In this document: positions 42,528 through 51,618 of the stretch, one piece after another | Layout of the letters: each line of letters starts with the position of its first letter | How positions within the stretch are numbered: position 1 is the first letter of the stretch | DNA from: VXNF01 sp965116465 | Lineage (GTDB): Bacteria; Actinomycetota; Acidimicrobiia; Acidimicrobiales; CATQHL01 | Reading direction: 5' to 3' | Assembly (NCBI GenBank): GCA_965116465.1 | Contig: OZ220687.1 | Location: 1-64,000, forward strand | Length of the DNA stretch: 64,000 nt | The notes under the pieces: model-generated | The model's input: only the letters and a program-made list of their open reading frames with translations | What the model was told of the DNA's origin: nothing | Databases searched by the model: none | Program-made: the position numbers and the translations under genes

Positions 42528-43733
42528 ATGAGTGACAGCGTCTGGATTCTCGGTACCTCGATGACCCGGTTCGCCCGCCACGAGGGCCGTGACCTGGTGG
42601 ACCTGGCCGCCGAGGCGTCGCTGGGCGCCCTCGACGACGGCGGCGTGACCGTGCACGACCTGGATGTGCTGGCCTGCGGGACCCTCTTCTCGGCGAACGC
42701 CGGCGTGGGCCAGCAGTTGCTGGGCCAGATCGGCCAGACCGGCATCAGCATCTACAACGTGGCCAACGCCTGTGCCACCGGCGCCACCGCCGTGCGCGTC
42801 GCCCTCATGGCCATCCGCTCCGGCGAAGCCTCGATGGCACTGGCCCTCGGCGTGGAGAAGATGGGCAAGATGGGTCTGCTCGGCAGCCCTCCCCGGGCCC
42901 CCAAGGGCGCCACCACCTACGAGCCATCGGGCCGCTTCGGGTCGGTGCGGTCGGTGGACGGCATCCTCGGCACCAAGACCATGCCGGGCGTGTTCGGCCA
43001 GGCGGGCATGCGGTACGCGCACGACCACCCCGGTGTGGGTTTCGAGCAGTTCGCCCGCATCGCCCACAAGAACCACCTGCACTCGACGCTCAACCCGCTG
43101 GCGCAGTACCGCAAGGAGTTCAGCCTCGAGGAGGTCAAGGCCTCGCCGATGGTGGCCTACCCCAACACGCTGCTGATGTGCTGTCCCACCGGCGACGGTG
43201 CCGCGGCGGCGGTGCTCGTGAGCGGGGAGCGTCTGGCGACGCTCTCGGAGGATCAGCGTCGCCGGGCGGTGAAGATCTCCGCCTCGGTGCTCACCAGCGA
43301 TCCGTACGTCGAGGGGGGTCAGGTGCAGCCCGACGTCAACACGCTCACCCGCAACGCCGCCGACGCCGCCTACGAGCAGGCCGGGGTCGGGCCCGAGGAC
43401 CTGGACCTGGTGGAGCTGCACGACTGCTTCGCCTCCGCCGAGCTCATCCACTACGACAACCTGCGGCTCTGCGAGCCCGGCGGCGCCGGCGACTTCATCG
43501 ACTCGGGCGCTCCGTACCGTGACGGCGCCACGCCCGTGAACGTCTCCGGGGGACTCATCTCCAAGGGGCATCCCATCGGCGCCACCGGCGTGGCGAACAT
43601 CTACGAGATCGCCACCCACCTGCGCGGCGAGGCGGGCGACCGGCAGATCCCCGATGCCAGGGTGGGCCTGGCACACGTGATCGGGCTGGGATCCTCCTGC
43701 GGTGTGCACATCCTGGAGCGCTCCGCCGCCTAG
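42528..43733 (+). CDS. Thiolase-family protein (SCP-x/acetyl-CoA acetyltransferase-like)
   Basis: 401 residues. Catalytic residues are visible: nucleophile Cys82 in NACATGATAV, HDCFASAEL, His348 in SKGHPIGATG and Cys391 in GSSCGVHIL. The shape of the motifs fits the lipid-transfer/SCP-x thiolase subgroup encoded with DUF35 partners, which act on branched or steroid acyl-CoAs. Direction and substrate are not determinable. A GGAGG site precedes the ATG at 42528. Confidence 0.88.
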   Translation: MSDSVWILGTSMTRFARHEGRDLVDLAAEASLGALDDGGVTVHDLDVLACGTLFSANAGVGQQLLGQIGQTGISIYNVANACATGATAVRVALMAIRSGEASMALALGVEKMGKMGLLGSPPRAPKGATTYEPSGRFGSVRSVDGILGTKTMPGVFGQAGMRYAHDHPGVGFEQFARIAHKNHLHSTLNPLAQYRKEFSLEEVKASPMVAYPNTLLMCCPTGDGAAAAVLVSGERLATLSEDQRRRAVKISASVLTSDPYVEGGQVQPDVNTLTRNAADAAYEQAGVGPEDLDLVELHDCFASAELIHYDNLRLCEPGGAGDFIDSGAPYRDGATPVNVSGGLISKGHPIGATGVANIYEIATHLRGEAGDRQIPDARVGLAHVIGLGSSCGVHILERSAA

Positions 43734-43750
43734 GCCCCGTCGCGTCCGGG

Positions 43751-43771
43751 TCCGGCCGGTGCCTGGCCGGA
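43751..43771 (+). terminator. Hairpin terminator after the thiolase gene
   Basis: A perfect 7-base stem TCCGGCC / GGCCGGA with a 7-base loop is followed at once by an AT-rich run (CATGTATATATGTATAG). It is the best intrinsic-terminator candidate in the window and marks the start of the FN3 gene's own transcription unit. Confidence 0.55.
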
Positions 43772-43808
43772 CATGTATATATGTATAGATGACCCCATAT
43801 GATGCGGC

Positions 43809-43814
43809 TATCCT
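43809..43814 (+). promoter_or_regulatory. Candidate -10 (TATCCT) of the FN3 protein gene
   Basis: TATCCT lies at the end of an unusually AT-rich stretch (43771-43814). It would give a leader of only about 8-14 bases, depending on the GTG (43830) or ATG (43836) start. Confidence 0.4.
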
Positions 43815-43829
43815 CACTGCAGAGCTGCG

Positions 43830-46811
43830 GTGAACATGAATCACGACGACCGCGCATGCGGCCCTCACCCACCGTCCCGATGGGGGCGTCGCCTCGGAGC
43901 GCTGGTGGCGGCGCTGGCGGTGGTGGCGGCGCTGGCGGTGGTGCTGGCGCAGCCGGCATCGGCGCACCCGGGGGAACTGGCGGCGCCGACCAACCTTCGG
44001 GCCGGCGATGTCGGGTTCGACACCGTGACGTTGAGTTGGGATGCGCCTCTGCTGCCCGAAGGCGTGGCCGTGACGGGCTACCAGATCCTGATCCGCTACA
44101 AGGACATCGACCCCGTCGGGCATTTCCGCGTGCATGTCGAGGACACCGGCTCGACCCGGACCGTCTACACCGACCGCAACATCGAGCCGGAGCGCCGTCA
44201 TGTGTACCGGGTGAAGGCCCACACCACCGCGGGGCTCACCCCCCGGTCGGAATGGGTCGATGTCAACACCCCCGCCGCGCCCGCGGATGCGCTGGCCGCG
44301 CCCGCGAACCTGGAGGCCACAGAGGTTCTCCACGACCGGGCCGTGTTGAGTTGGGATCCGCCCGCCGGTCTGGTGGTGGAGGGCTACCAGATCCTGATCC
44401 GCTACAAGGACATCGACCCCGTCGGCCACTTCCGGATCCTCGTCAATGACACCGGCGACTCCGCCACCGGCTACACCGCCGCCGGGCTGGAGCCCTCCAC
44501 CCGCCACGTGTTCCGGGTGAAGGCCCACACCACCGCGGGGCTCACCCCCCGGTCGGAATGGGTCGATGTCAACACCTCCGCCGCGCCCGCGCTGGAGCCG
44601 GAGCCCGCGCCGGAGCCGGAATCCCCCAAAGGCGGCGACGCGACGAAGTCGCCGGAGGACCGAATCCGGGCGGCGTCCGAGCCGGACTCGCCGGCTGTGC
44701 CCGGCGCACCCAGGAACGTGTCGGCCCGGGTGGTGACCGGCCGCAGCGGGAGGCTGGCAGTGAGCTGGGACGCACCCACCAGCGACGGCGGCGCGGGGAT
44801 ATCGAGTTACGTGGTGCAGTGGAAGCGCTCCACCGACGCCGACTGGTCCGAGAAGTCGGTCCCGGGCCGATCCTCTGTGAGTGGGTCTACAGAGATCTCA
44901 GGTCTGGTCGATGGTGAGAGCTACTCGGTGCGGGTGCTGGCGGTGAACTCCGTCGGGCGTGGCGCCGCTTCGGGGGAGGTGACGGCGGTGCCGGTGTCGG
45001 GCAGCGAGCAGTTCTCGCGTTACCTCGACGAGCTCGTGGAGGAGATCGGCGACGAGCAGCCGTGGTTCGTTGAGGCTGTCGACTACATCAGGGAACAGGG
45101 CGTCGAGTTCAGGGTGACGTCGCTCCTGCAGCTCGGATCCCACTCCATGAGGTGCCGTCACGACGAGGCCGCGGGAATCCCCATGTGCCGCACAGACAGG
45201 ATCACCATGGACGACGACCATGTGCGGCACAAGGCCACCGCGGTGCACGAGGTCGCGCACTCCTACACGCTGTCCTCGGACGCGGCCGCCGCGCCAGCCC
45301 CGATCGCCGTCGCCCACGTCTACTTCGCCCGGTTGATCTCTCCCGAGCCGCCGGGCGGCTCGTGCTCGTCGGAGGAGCTCTACGCCGATGTCATCGAGGG
45401 TCTCGTGGCCGGGGGAGAGACCGGGTACTGGGCGAATTGCGACCGTGTGCCCGACTCGCCGACTGCGGAGGCCGAAGAAGTCGTGAAAGCCGCTCTCGCG
45501 GGGGAGATGCCCGCGTGGTTCGCCGACGCATACGATCGCGACGAGGAGCTGGCCCTGGAGGCGTTGTGGGCCGACATGTCGACGGTGAGCCGATACTCGA
45601 GCGCGCAGTCAGTGTTCGCGCAGATGCGCAACGAGTTCGGAGGCTACTGCTCGCCGGAGCAGGCCTACGACTCGATGTTCTACACCCTGGGCCCGGTCCG
45701 CAACCCGTGGGTCGACGGGGGCTGCGTGCCGCAGGCGCCGACCAGGCTGGCCGCTTCCGGCGGCGACGGCCGGATCGGCGTGTGCTGGGCGACGCCCGCA
45801 TACGACGGGGGTCGCCCCATCACCGGATATGTCGTGCAGTGGAAGTCCGAGACCGACACCGACTACGGAGCGGACCGGCAGATGGCGGTGGCGGCCGGCG
45901 GGAACCTGAGCGCTACCGTCTCGGGCCTCGACAACGGCGTCGCCTACCGTGTGCGGGTCCTGGCCCGCAACGGCCACGACGACGGCGACGACACCACCAG
46001 CAACGACGACTGGGGAACGGCGGCGGAGACCAGCGCCACACCCCGGGCCGGCGCTCCGGTCCTGGTGCCGACGGATCTGCGGGCGCTCGCCACCGACCGC
46101 AAGGTGGTGTTGTCGTGGGTGGCGCCGCATCAGCCCGCCCGGGGCTACCGCGACCCCGACACCGGCACGTACGTCTCGATCAACGACATGTACGTCGAGC
46201 GCGTCGGCCCGTCAGGCGACTGGACCACCCTGACGTGGGTGTCCGAAGGGGACGTGGACTTCGACAGCGGCGCGGTGTCGTATACGGACTTGCGCGACGT
46301 GACCGCAGGCGCCTCGCACTGCTACCGGGTGCGGTTGGAGGCGAGCGTCGACACCGCGGGGGGCTGGGAGGCTCACGACGTGTACTCGCCGATCGTGGCG
46401 GTCACCACCCCTGCCGAGCCGCCGCGTGCGCCCGAGGGCCTCGAGGCGACAGCCGGCGACGGCGGCGTGCAACTGCGCTGGACGGTGCCCGAGCAGCCCG
46501 AATGGGTTGACATCGTGAGCATGCGGGTGCTGCGCAGCCGAGGCAACCGACAGTTCGCGGATCTCGAGGTGGGCCAGGTCGACTGGCAGCGCGGCACGAC
46601 CGCCTACGAGTTCTTCGACGACACCCCCAGATGGAGGAAGTCGAATCGGTACGTTGTGATGCTCATGGTGGCCGTCGCCGGCGCCGAGACCCCGGCCGCC
46701 GGCGAGGAGACCCCGGCCGCCGGCGAGGAGACCTCGGCTGCCGGCGACGAAACCTGGCTCACCACCACGCAGCTACGCTCCGACACCGTCGAGGTCGACG
46801 TCTCGGGGTGA
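43830..46811 (+). CDS. Secreted multi-FN3 protein with a metallopeptidase-like centre
   Basis: 993 residues from the GTG, 991 from the ATG at 43836. A signal peptide (RR...LGALVAALAVVAALAVV, cleavage near ASA-HP, residue 45) is followed by two near-identical fibronectin-III domains (about 50-250), an acidic Pro/Glu linker, a third FN3 (290-390), a non-FN3 domain (about 391-630), three further FN3-like domains, and a tail with three ETPAAGE-type repeats. The central domain has HEVAH (473-477) and ELYAD (516-520), the HExxH and ExxxD of zinc gluzincins, plus several cysteines. No LPXTG or membrane anchor is seen, so it is probably released. The peptidase call is inference. Confidence 0.78.
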   Translation: MNMNHDDRACGPHPPSRWGRRLGALVAALAVVAALAVVLAQPASAHPGELAAPTNLRAGDVGFDTVTLSWDAPLLPEGVAVTGYQILIRYKDIDPVGHFRVHVEDTGSTRTVYTDRNIEPERRHVYRVKAHTTAGLTPRSEWVDVNTPAAPADALAAPANLEATEVLHDRAVLSWDPPAGLVVEGYQILIRYKDIDPVGHFRILVNDTGDSATGYTAAGLEPSTRHVFRVKAHTTAGLTPRSEWVDVNTSAAPALEPEPAPEPESPKGGDATKSPEDRIRAASEPDSPAVPGAPRNVSARVVTGRSGRLAVSWDAPTSDGGAGISSYVVQWKRSTDADWSEKSVPGRSSVSGSTEISGLVDGESYSVRVLAVNSVGRGAASGEVTAVPVSGSEQFSRYLDELVEEIGDEQPWFVEAVDYIREQGVEFRVTSLLQLGSHSMRCRHDEAAGIPMCRTDRITMDDDHVRHKATAVHEVAHSYTLSSDAAAAPAPIAVAHVYFARLISPEPPGGSCSSEELYADVIEGLVAGGETGYWANCDRVPDSPTAEAEEVVKAALAGEMPAWFADAYDRDEELALEALWADMSTVSRYSSAQSVFAQMRNEFGGYCSPEQAYDSMFYTLGPVRNPWVDGGCVPQAPTRLAASGGDGRIGVCWATPAYDGGRPITGYVVQWKSETDTDYGADRQMAVAAGGNLSATVSGLDNGVAYRVRVLARNGHDDGDDTTSNDDWGTAAETSATPRAGAPVLVPTDLRALATDRKVVLSWVAPHQPARGYRDPDTGTYVSINDMYVERVGPSGDWTTLTWVSEGDVDFDSGAVSYTDLRDVTAGASHCYRVRLEASVDTAGGWEAHDVYSPIVAVTTPAEPPRAPEGLEATAGDGGVQLRWTVPEQPEWVDIVSMRVLRSRGNRQFADLEVGQVDWQRGTTAYEFFDDTPRWRKSNRYVVMLMVAVAGAETPAAGEETPAAGEETSAAGDETWLTTTQLRSDTVEVDVSG
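44075..44576 (+). repeat. 306-bp-spaced duplication of an FN3 domain
   Basis: Blocks 44075-44120 and 44208-44270 recur 306 bases later almost without change; the second block is identical over 60 or more bases. This is a tandem domain duplication of 102 codons, recent or kept alike by gene conversion. Confidence 0.85.
46686..46748 (+). repeat. 21-bp tandem repeats in the FN3 gene tail
   Basis: Three 21-base units (46686, 46707, 46728) encode ETPAAGE, ETPAAGE and a variant ETSAAGD. Copy number may vary between strains. Confidence 0.85.
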
Positions 46812-46947
46812 CGGGCCGGCCCTGGCGGCTGTGCAATCCCGGCCGAGACGATCCGGCGACTTACTCCTTCGGCGCGGGCGCAAGGCGTCGCAAATCGGCT
46901 CCCCGGACCCCTCCCTCGGTTGGTGGCGTGTGCCGCCGGGGCCGGGG

Positions 46948-48948
46948 TCAGGCGGTGTTCTCTAGGCGGTCTCGCAGCTCGCCGGCGTCGCTGGTGGGGG
47001 CTTCGCAGACGTAGCCCCGGCACACGTAGGCGGCGTCGTCGGGGCGCTGGTGCCACAGCGGCGAGTCGTAGGGTTCGCCCCAGGCCAGCACAGCGTTGGG
47101 CAGCCAGGATGAGTGCACGACGTCCACTAGGTCGCGACGGTCGCCGGTGATCACGATCTCGGTGGCACCGGCGGCGTGGGTGCCCAGGGCGCACAGGAGG
47201 TTCCCGAAGGCGCTGGGGTGCTCGCCGGCGAGCGGGCCCAGCAGCGCCAGGATCTGCTCGGCCCGGTCCCGGTACCGCTCTGCGCCGACGAGGGCACCCA
47301 GGCGCAACAGGCCCCGCGCGGCGGCGCTGCTGGCCGAGGGCGTGGCGTTGTCGAAGAGGTCGCGCGGGGTGGCGACGAGTTGCTCGGCATCGCGGCCGCA
47401 GGTGAGCAGGCCGCTGCCGTCGGGATCCCAGAACAGCTCCAGCAGATCGTCGGCGGTGCGGCGGGCCTCGTCGATCCAGCGGGCCCGGCCGGTGGCCTCG
47501 GCCAGCCGGCAGAAGGCGTCCAGCACGGCGGCGTAGTCGGCGGCGCAGGCCAGGTGCCGTGCCCCGGCCGGGCGCTCCGCATCGCCGGCCTGCCACGACC
47601 GCAGCCAGCGCCCGTCGGGTCGTCGGAGGTTCTGCACCAGGAACTCACCGCAGTCCTCCGCGGCAGCCAGCCAGTCCGTGTTGCCGGTGGCCACCGCCGC
47701 CGGTGCCAGGGCGGCGATCGCCAGCCCGTTCCATTCGGTCAGCACCTTGTCGTCGAGGCCGGGGCGGACCCGCTCCGCGCGGGCCTCGAACAGTGTCCGG
47801 CGCGCCTCTTCCACCTCCGGGGACCGCAGCAGGTCGCCGCGCACCGGCCGCCAGAGGATGTTGGCCCCCTCGAAGTTGCCCTCACTGGTGGCGCCGTACC
47901 ACTCGACGGCGGCGTCGGCGGCCTCTCCGGCGACGGCGCGGATCTCCTCGAGGCTCCACACGTAGAACTTGCCCTCGACCCCCTCGGAGTCGGCGTCCTC
48001 CGCGGAGGCGAAACCGCCACCGGGCTGGCGCAGGTCTCGCAAGAGGTAGCCGACGGTCTCGTCCATGACCTGTCGGTAGCGGGCCTTGCCGGTGACCTGC
48101 CAGGCGGCGGTGTAGAGCCCCAGCAGCAGGGCGTTGTCGTAGAGCATCTTCTCGAAGTGCGGCACCAGCCAGCGCTGGTCGGTGGCGTAGCGCGAGAAGC
48201 CGCCGCCGAGGTGGTCGTAGATGCCGCCCGAGGCCATGCAGTCCAGGCTGTTGACGACCATCGCCAGCACGTCGTCGTCCCCGACGTTGCGCCAGTGGCG
48301 CAGCAGGGCCTCCAGCGTCATGGCCTGGGGGAACTTCGGCGCGTGGCCGAACCCGCCCCAGGCGGCGTCGTACTGGCGTCGCAGTGCTCCGGCGGCGTCG
48401 GTGAGCACCCGGTGGCCGTCCGGGACACCGCCCGATGCGGGCGGCAGGCGAGCGGCTCGATCCAGGGCTGCGGTGATGCGCTGCGCCTGATCCCGGACAT
48501 CGTCACGGCGCTCGCCCCAGGCGTCGCTGACCCGCTGGAGGACATCGCTGAAGGAGGGCATCCCGTGGCGTGCCGTGGGCGGGAAGTAGGTGCCGGCGAA
48601 GAAGGGCTCGCCCTCCGGCGTCAGGAAGACGGTCATGGGCCAGCCCCCGTGGCCGGTGAGGGAGGTGACCGCCTCCATGTAGAGCGAGTCCACGTCGGGA
48701 CGCTCCTCGCGGTCCACCTTCACGTTCACGAACCAGCGGTTCATCAGCTCCGCCGTGGCCGGGTCCTCGAAGGATTCGTGTGCCATGACGTGGCACCAGT
48801 GGCAGGAGGAGTAGCCGACCGACAGCAGCACCGGCTTGTCGCTGCGGCGGGCCTCGTCGAAGGCTTCGGTGCCCCAGGGGTACCAGTCCACGGGGTTGTC
48901 GGCGTGCTGGCGCAGGTAGGGGCTGCCTTCGGCGGCAAGGCGGTTCAT
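46948..48948 (-). CDS. DUF255 thioredoxin-fold protein (YyaL/spermatogenesis-associated 20 family)
   Basis: 666 residues. The N-terminal thioredoxin fold (SPYLRQHADNPVDWYPW, CHWCHVMAHESFED, VKVDREERPD) carries the CxxC motif CHWC. A long helical (alpha/alpha toroid-like) part follows, with GGGFSRYATDQRWLVPHFEKMLYDNA. Family function is uncertain; the second half resembles glycoside or epimerase toroids. It converges with the FN3 gene, with 136 bases between stops in which I see only a GGGCCGGCCC palindrome. Confidence 0.9.
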   Translation of the reverse strand: MNRLAAEGSPYLRQHADNPVDWYPWGTEAFDEARRSDKPVLLSVGYSSCHWCHVMAHESFEDPATAELMNRWFVNVKVDREERPDVDSLYMEAVTSLTGHGGWPMTVFLTPEGEPFFAGTYFPPTARHGMPSFSDVLQRVSDAWGERRDDVRDQAQRITAALDRAARLPPASGGVPDGHRVLTDAAGALRRQYDAAWGGFGHAPKFPQAMTLEALLRHWRNVGDDDVLAMVVNSLDCMASGGIYDHLGGGFSRYATDQRWLVPHFEKMLYDNALLLGLYTAAWQVTGKARYRQVMDETVGYLLRDLRQPGGGFASAEDADSEGVEGKFYVWSLEEIRAVAGEAADAAVEWYGATSEGNFEGANILWRPVRGDLLRSPEVEEARRTLFEARAERVRPGLDDKVLTEWNGLAIAALAPAAVATGNTDWLAAAEDCGEFLVQNLRRPDGRWLRSWQAGDAERPAGARHLACAADYAAVLDAFCRLAEATGRARWIDEARRTADDLLELFWDPDGSGLLTCGRDAEQLVATPRDLFDNATPSASSAAARGLLRLGALVGAERYRDRAEQILALLGPLAGEHPSAFGNLLCALGTHAAGATEIVITGDRRDLVDVVHSSWLPNAVLAWGEPYDSPLWHQRPDDAAYVCRGYVCEAPTSDAGELRDRLENTA

Positions 48949-48954
48949 GCGGCG

Positions 48955-48960
48955 AGCATA
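48955..48960 (-). promoter_or_regulatory. -10 element TATGCT, leaderless start of the DUF255 gene
   Basis: TATGCT on the minus strand ends 6 bases before the ATG at 48948. Confidence 0.55.
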
Positions 48961-49062
48961 CGGGCAGCTGACCGCCGGTCCCGGCGACCGGTCCGGCGAC
49001 GCCTGCCTGAACCGGGTTGGCGCGTGCAGTCCGGTGTCGGGCGGCGCAGATGGCGAGACCGC

Positions 49063-49068
49063 TAGCGT
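49063..49068 (+). promoter_or_regulatory. -10 element TAGCGT, leaderless start of menA
   Basis: TAGCGT ends 8 bases before the GTG at 49077; an ATG two bases earlier is followed at once by a stop. It excludes the in-frame start at 49017. Confidence 0.55.
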
Positions 49069-49076
49069 CTGGGGAT

Positions 49077-49976
49077 GTGACGCGGGTGCGGGACTGGGTC
49101 GCCGGAGCGAGGCCGCGTACCCTGCCGGCCTCGCTGGCGCCGGTGATCGCCGGCACGGCGACCGCGGCCAGGCCGGGGTTCGGATGGGGTCAGGGGCTCA
49201 TCTGGTGGCGGCTGGCGATGGCGCTGGTCGTGGCGCTGGCCCTGCAGGTCGGCGTGAACTACGCCAACGACTACAGCGACGGCGTGCGCGGCACCGACGA
49301 CGAGCGCCGGGTGGGCCCGCAGCGCCTGGTGGGTTCGGGTCTCGCCGCTCCCCGATCAGTGCGCCGGGCCGCCGTGCTCGCCGGGCTGGTGGCCGGAGGC
49401 GCCGGGCTGGCACTGGCTGCGGTAGCCGGCTGGGAGCTGCTGGCCATCGGGGCCGCATGCCTGGCTGCGGGCTGGTTCTACAGCGGCGGGCGTCGACCGT
49501 ACGGCTACCGTGGCTGGGGCGAGGTGGCGGTGTTCGTCTTCTTCGGGTTCGTGGCCGCGGCCGGCAGCGCCTACGTGCAGCTGGAGACGATCACCGCCGC
49601 CAGCATCTGGGTGGGAGTCGGCTGCGGCTGCCTGAGCTGTGCACTGCTGGTCGTCAACAATCTGCGTGACATCGCCGGTGACGCCGCCGCCGGCAAGCGC
49701 ACCCTCGCGGGGCGCCTGGGAGCGCCGCGTACCCGGCTGCTGTACGCCCTGCTGGTGCTCGGCGGTTTCGCAGCCCTGGCCCCGCTGGCCGGCGGCGCCG
49801 CGTGGCCGCTGCTGGGGCTGGCCGCCCTGCCGCTGGCTGTAGGACCGCTGCGGCGAGTGCTGCGCGGCGACGAGGGCACTGACCTGATCGGTGTGCTGGC
49901 CGCCACCGGCCGCCTGCTGGCCGCCTACGGCCTCACGATCGCCACCGGCCTCTGGCTCGCCTCGGCCCTCACCTGA
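49077..49976 (+). CDS. menA: 1,4-dihydroxy-2-naphthoate polyprenyltransferase
   Basis: 299 residues, UbiA superfamily, about eight transmembrane helices. It opens with WVAGARPRTLPASLAPVIAG, typical of MenA; the first Asp-rich motif is NYANDYSDGVRGTDD and the second NNLRDIAGDAAAGKRTLA. It prenylates dihydroxynaphthoate in menaquinone synthesis. The last-step methyltransferase gene lies about 2 kb away, so the organism very likely respires with menaquinone. Confidence 0.93.
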   Translation: MTRVRDWVAGARPRTLPASLAPVIAGTATAARPGFGWGQGLIWWRLAMALVVALALQVGVNYANDYSDGVRGTDDERRVGPQRLVGSGLAAPRSVRRAAVLAGLVAGGAGLALAAVAGWELLAIGAACLAAGWFYSGGRRPYGYRGWGEVAVFVFFGFVAAAGSAYVQLETITAASIWVGVGCGCLSCALLVVNNLRDIAGDAAAGKRTLAGRLGAPRTRLLYALLVLGGFAALAPLAGGAAWPLLGLAALPLAVGPLRRVLRGDEGTDLIGVLAATGRLLAAYGLTIATGLWLASALT

Positions 49977-50032
49977 ACCCACATGTGACGAAGCGGGCGG
50001 TCGTCCGCGGGTCGAGGGCTTGAGGGCTCGCC

Positions 50033-50155
50033 GGGGCGTCGTCGGTGGCGTCGTCGCCTGGACCACCGAGGAGATTCTCCCCGCCTGTGAGAGGGGGGCC
50101 GAGGTGCTCTGGGGCGTCGTCGGTGGCGTCGTCGCCTGGCCCACCGGGGAGGTTC
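50033..50155. repeat. 45-bp direct repeat, 78 bp apart
   Basis: Bases 50033-50077 and 50111-50155 agree at 42 of 45 positions. The 78-base spacing is a multiple of three; on the minus strand one frame reads GGPGDDATDDAP twice, in register with a tail just beyond the DUF222 gene stop. It could be a frameshifted 3' end of that gene or a simple repeat in the menA-DUF222 spacer. Confidence 0.8.
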
Positions 50156-50207
50156 GCCGCGGGTGGGTGAGGCCGAGGCTCTCCATCGGGGTTGGCGCCG
50201 GTCTTCG

Positions 50208-51482
50208 TCAGCAGCGGAGGGGGAGGGCGATGTCGGCGCCGTTGCCGGATGGTGGGCTGGAGACGGGCATGTGCTGGGAGCCGTTCAGCCCGGCGGGTGA
50301 CCGCACTCGGCGCCTGCGTCGGTGCTGGAGCGTGAAGCCGGCCTCGGATCCTTGGATGATGTCGGCGGCGTTGGTGTGGACCAGGTTGTGGCAGTGGCTG
50401 CAGAGCAGGCACATGTTGTCGATGTCGGTTCCGCCGCCGTGTTCCCAGTGCCAGACGTGGTGGGCCTGGCACCAGTTGGGGGAGGTGGCGCAGCCCACGC
50501 AGCCCTTGTCTCGGGCGGCAAGCACCGAACGCTGGTGCTTGGTGGCGTGCCGCTTGCCGCGGCCCAGCCACAGCGGCCGGCTCTTCTGATCGAAGATGGC
50601 CGGCAGGATGTTGGCGTCGCACGCCAGGCGGAGCAGTTCCTGCGCCGACAGCGGCGTGCCGTCAACCAGGCGGGGGTTGGCGAGACGGCCGGCGAGGATG
50701 TCGTAGTCGATGATGACGAGCAGGTCGACGCCTTGGGCAGTATCAGCGGTCTTGCCGCCGCCGCGGGTGACGAGCAATTCAAGAGCGTCAGCCAGACGCT
50801 GCTGAGGAGTGGCGCGGTTCTTGGGGTCCTCGGCGTGCCAGAGCTTGTTCGAGGCGGCGGTGATCGCCGCCTCGATGCGGCTGCCGGTGAGGGGATCGAA
50901 CCGGCCGAACAACTCGAACATGCCGTCGGGCTGGCGCTTGAAGCTGAGCCGGCGCTGGGCGCGCTGACGCTTGCGACGCTCCTCCAAGTCGTCGCCGCTG
51001 CGCTCGTTGAGATGCTCACGCACCGTCGCGCCGAACAGATCAGCGGGCTGCTCGGTGGCCGCCGTGAGCAACTCGGCCTCATCGATCGGTGCCGCCGCCG
51101 GCGCCGCCTCGGCGGCCTCGGCGATCAAGCGGGCGTGCTGCGGCGTGATCGCCCCCTCGGCCAGAGCCCGAGCCGCCCTCGGCACCTGGGCAAGCTGGCC
51201 TGCCTCCTTCACCTGCCGCTTCGCTGAGCCCTTGGATTGCTTCACATCGTTGCGCAGCAAGTCCGCTGCCCGCCTCTCGCCGTCCCGGCGGGCAAGGGCG
51301 TCAATCGTCTCCGCCTTCACCGCAGCCAGCCGGGACTCGCAACGCCCCACGAGCCGCAACCGCTCCTCCAAGCACTCCCCGCCCATCGCCCGCAACCCCG
51401 CCAGCGACGCATCGAACGACGCCAACACCCGCTCGGTCAGATCGCTGTCGGTATCAGCGTTGCAGAGATCCGGATCGGTCAT
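50208..51482 (-). CDS. DUF222/13E12-family protein with C-terminal HNH nuclease
   Basis: 424 residues from the ATG at 51482, which has a GGGGG site. The long N-terminal DUF222 part (ALAEGAITPQHARLIAEA, FDPLTGSRIEAAI) is followed by an HNH domain (DKGCVGCATSPNWCQAHHVWHWEHGG and TDIDNMCLLCSHCHNLVH, quoted in part) with paired Cys ligands. This is the 13E12 repeat family, abundant in actinobacteria, some associated with introns/inteins or DNA damage. An SOS-box-like sequence lies upstream. Function unproven. Confidence 0.88.
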   Translation of the reverse strand: MTDPDLCNADTDSDLTERVLASFDASLAGLRAMGGECLEERLRLVGRCESRLAAVKAETIDALARRDGERRAADLLRNDVKQSKGSAKRQVKEAGQLAQVPRAARALAEGAITPQHARLIAEAAEAAPAAAPIDEAELLTAATEQPADLFGATVREHLNERSGDDLEERRKRQRAQRRLSFKRQPDGMFELFGRFDPLTGSRIEAAITAASNKLWHAEDPKNRATPQQRLADALELLVTRGGGKTADTAQGVDLLVIIDYDILAGRLANPRLVDGTPLSAQELLRLACDANILPAIFDQKSRPLWLGRGKRHATKHQRSVLAARDKGCVGCATSPNWCQAHHVWHWEHGGGTDIDNMCLLCSHCHNLVHTNAADIIQGSEAGFTLQHRRRRRVRSPAGLNGSQHMPVSSPPSGNGADIALPLRC

Positions 51483-51592
51483 CGGTCGTCCCCCGAAGGC
51501 AAACATCGCAGCGGGCTCAGGTCGGCCAAACCGACAAGCCGGTCGGGGAACACCAACCCTCACCGAAGCAAGGGCCAGTGACCGGTACCCAT

Positions 51593-51598
51593 ACCCTA
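51593..51598 (-). promoter_or_regulatory. -10 element TAGGGT of the DUF222/HNH gene
   Basis: On the minus strand, TAGGGT lies about 20 bases downstream of the SOS-like box and about 110 bases before the ATG, so the message would have a leader of roughly 100 bases. Confidence 0.4.
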
Positions 51599-51618
51599 GC
51601 AACCCCCTACGACAAACA

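Noticed and set aside
43771..43814. AT-rich segment as an insertion scar or attachment site
   Set aside because: No direct repeats flank it and it directly follows a terminator hairpin and precedes a plausible -10, so a promoter region explains it.
49356..50186. Minus-strand protein with QATTPPTTP repeats over menA
   Set aside because: Most of it is antisense to menA; the repeats come from the 45-bp direct repeat, and another frame gives a more plausible tail.
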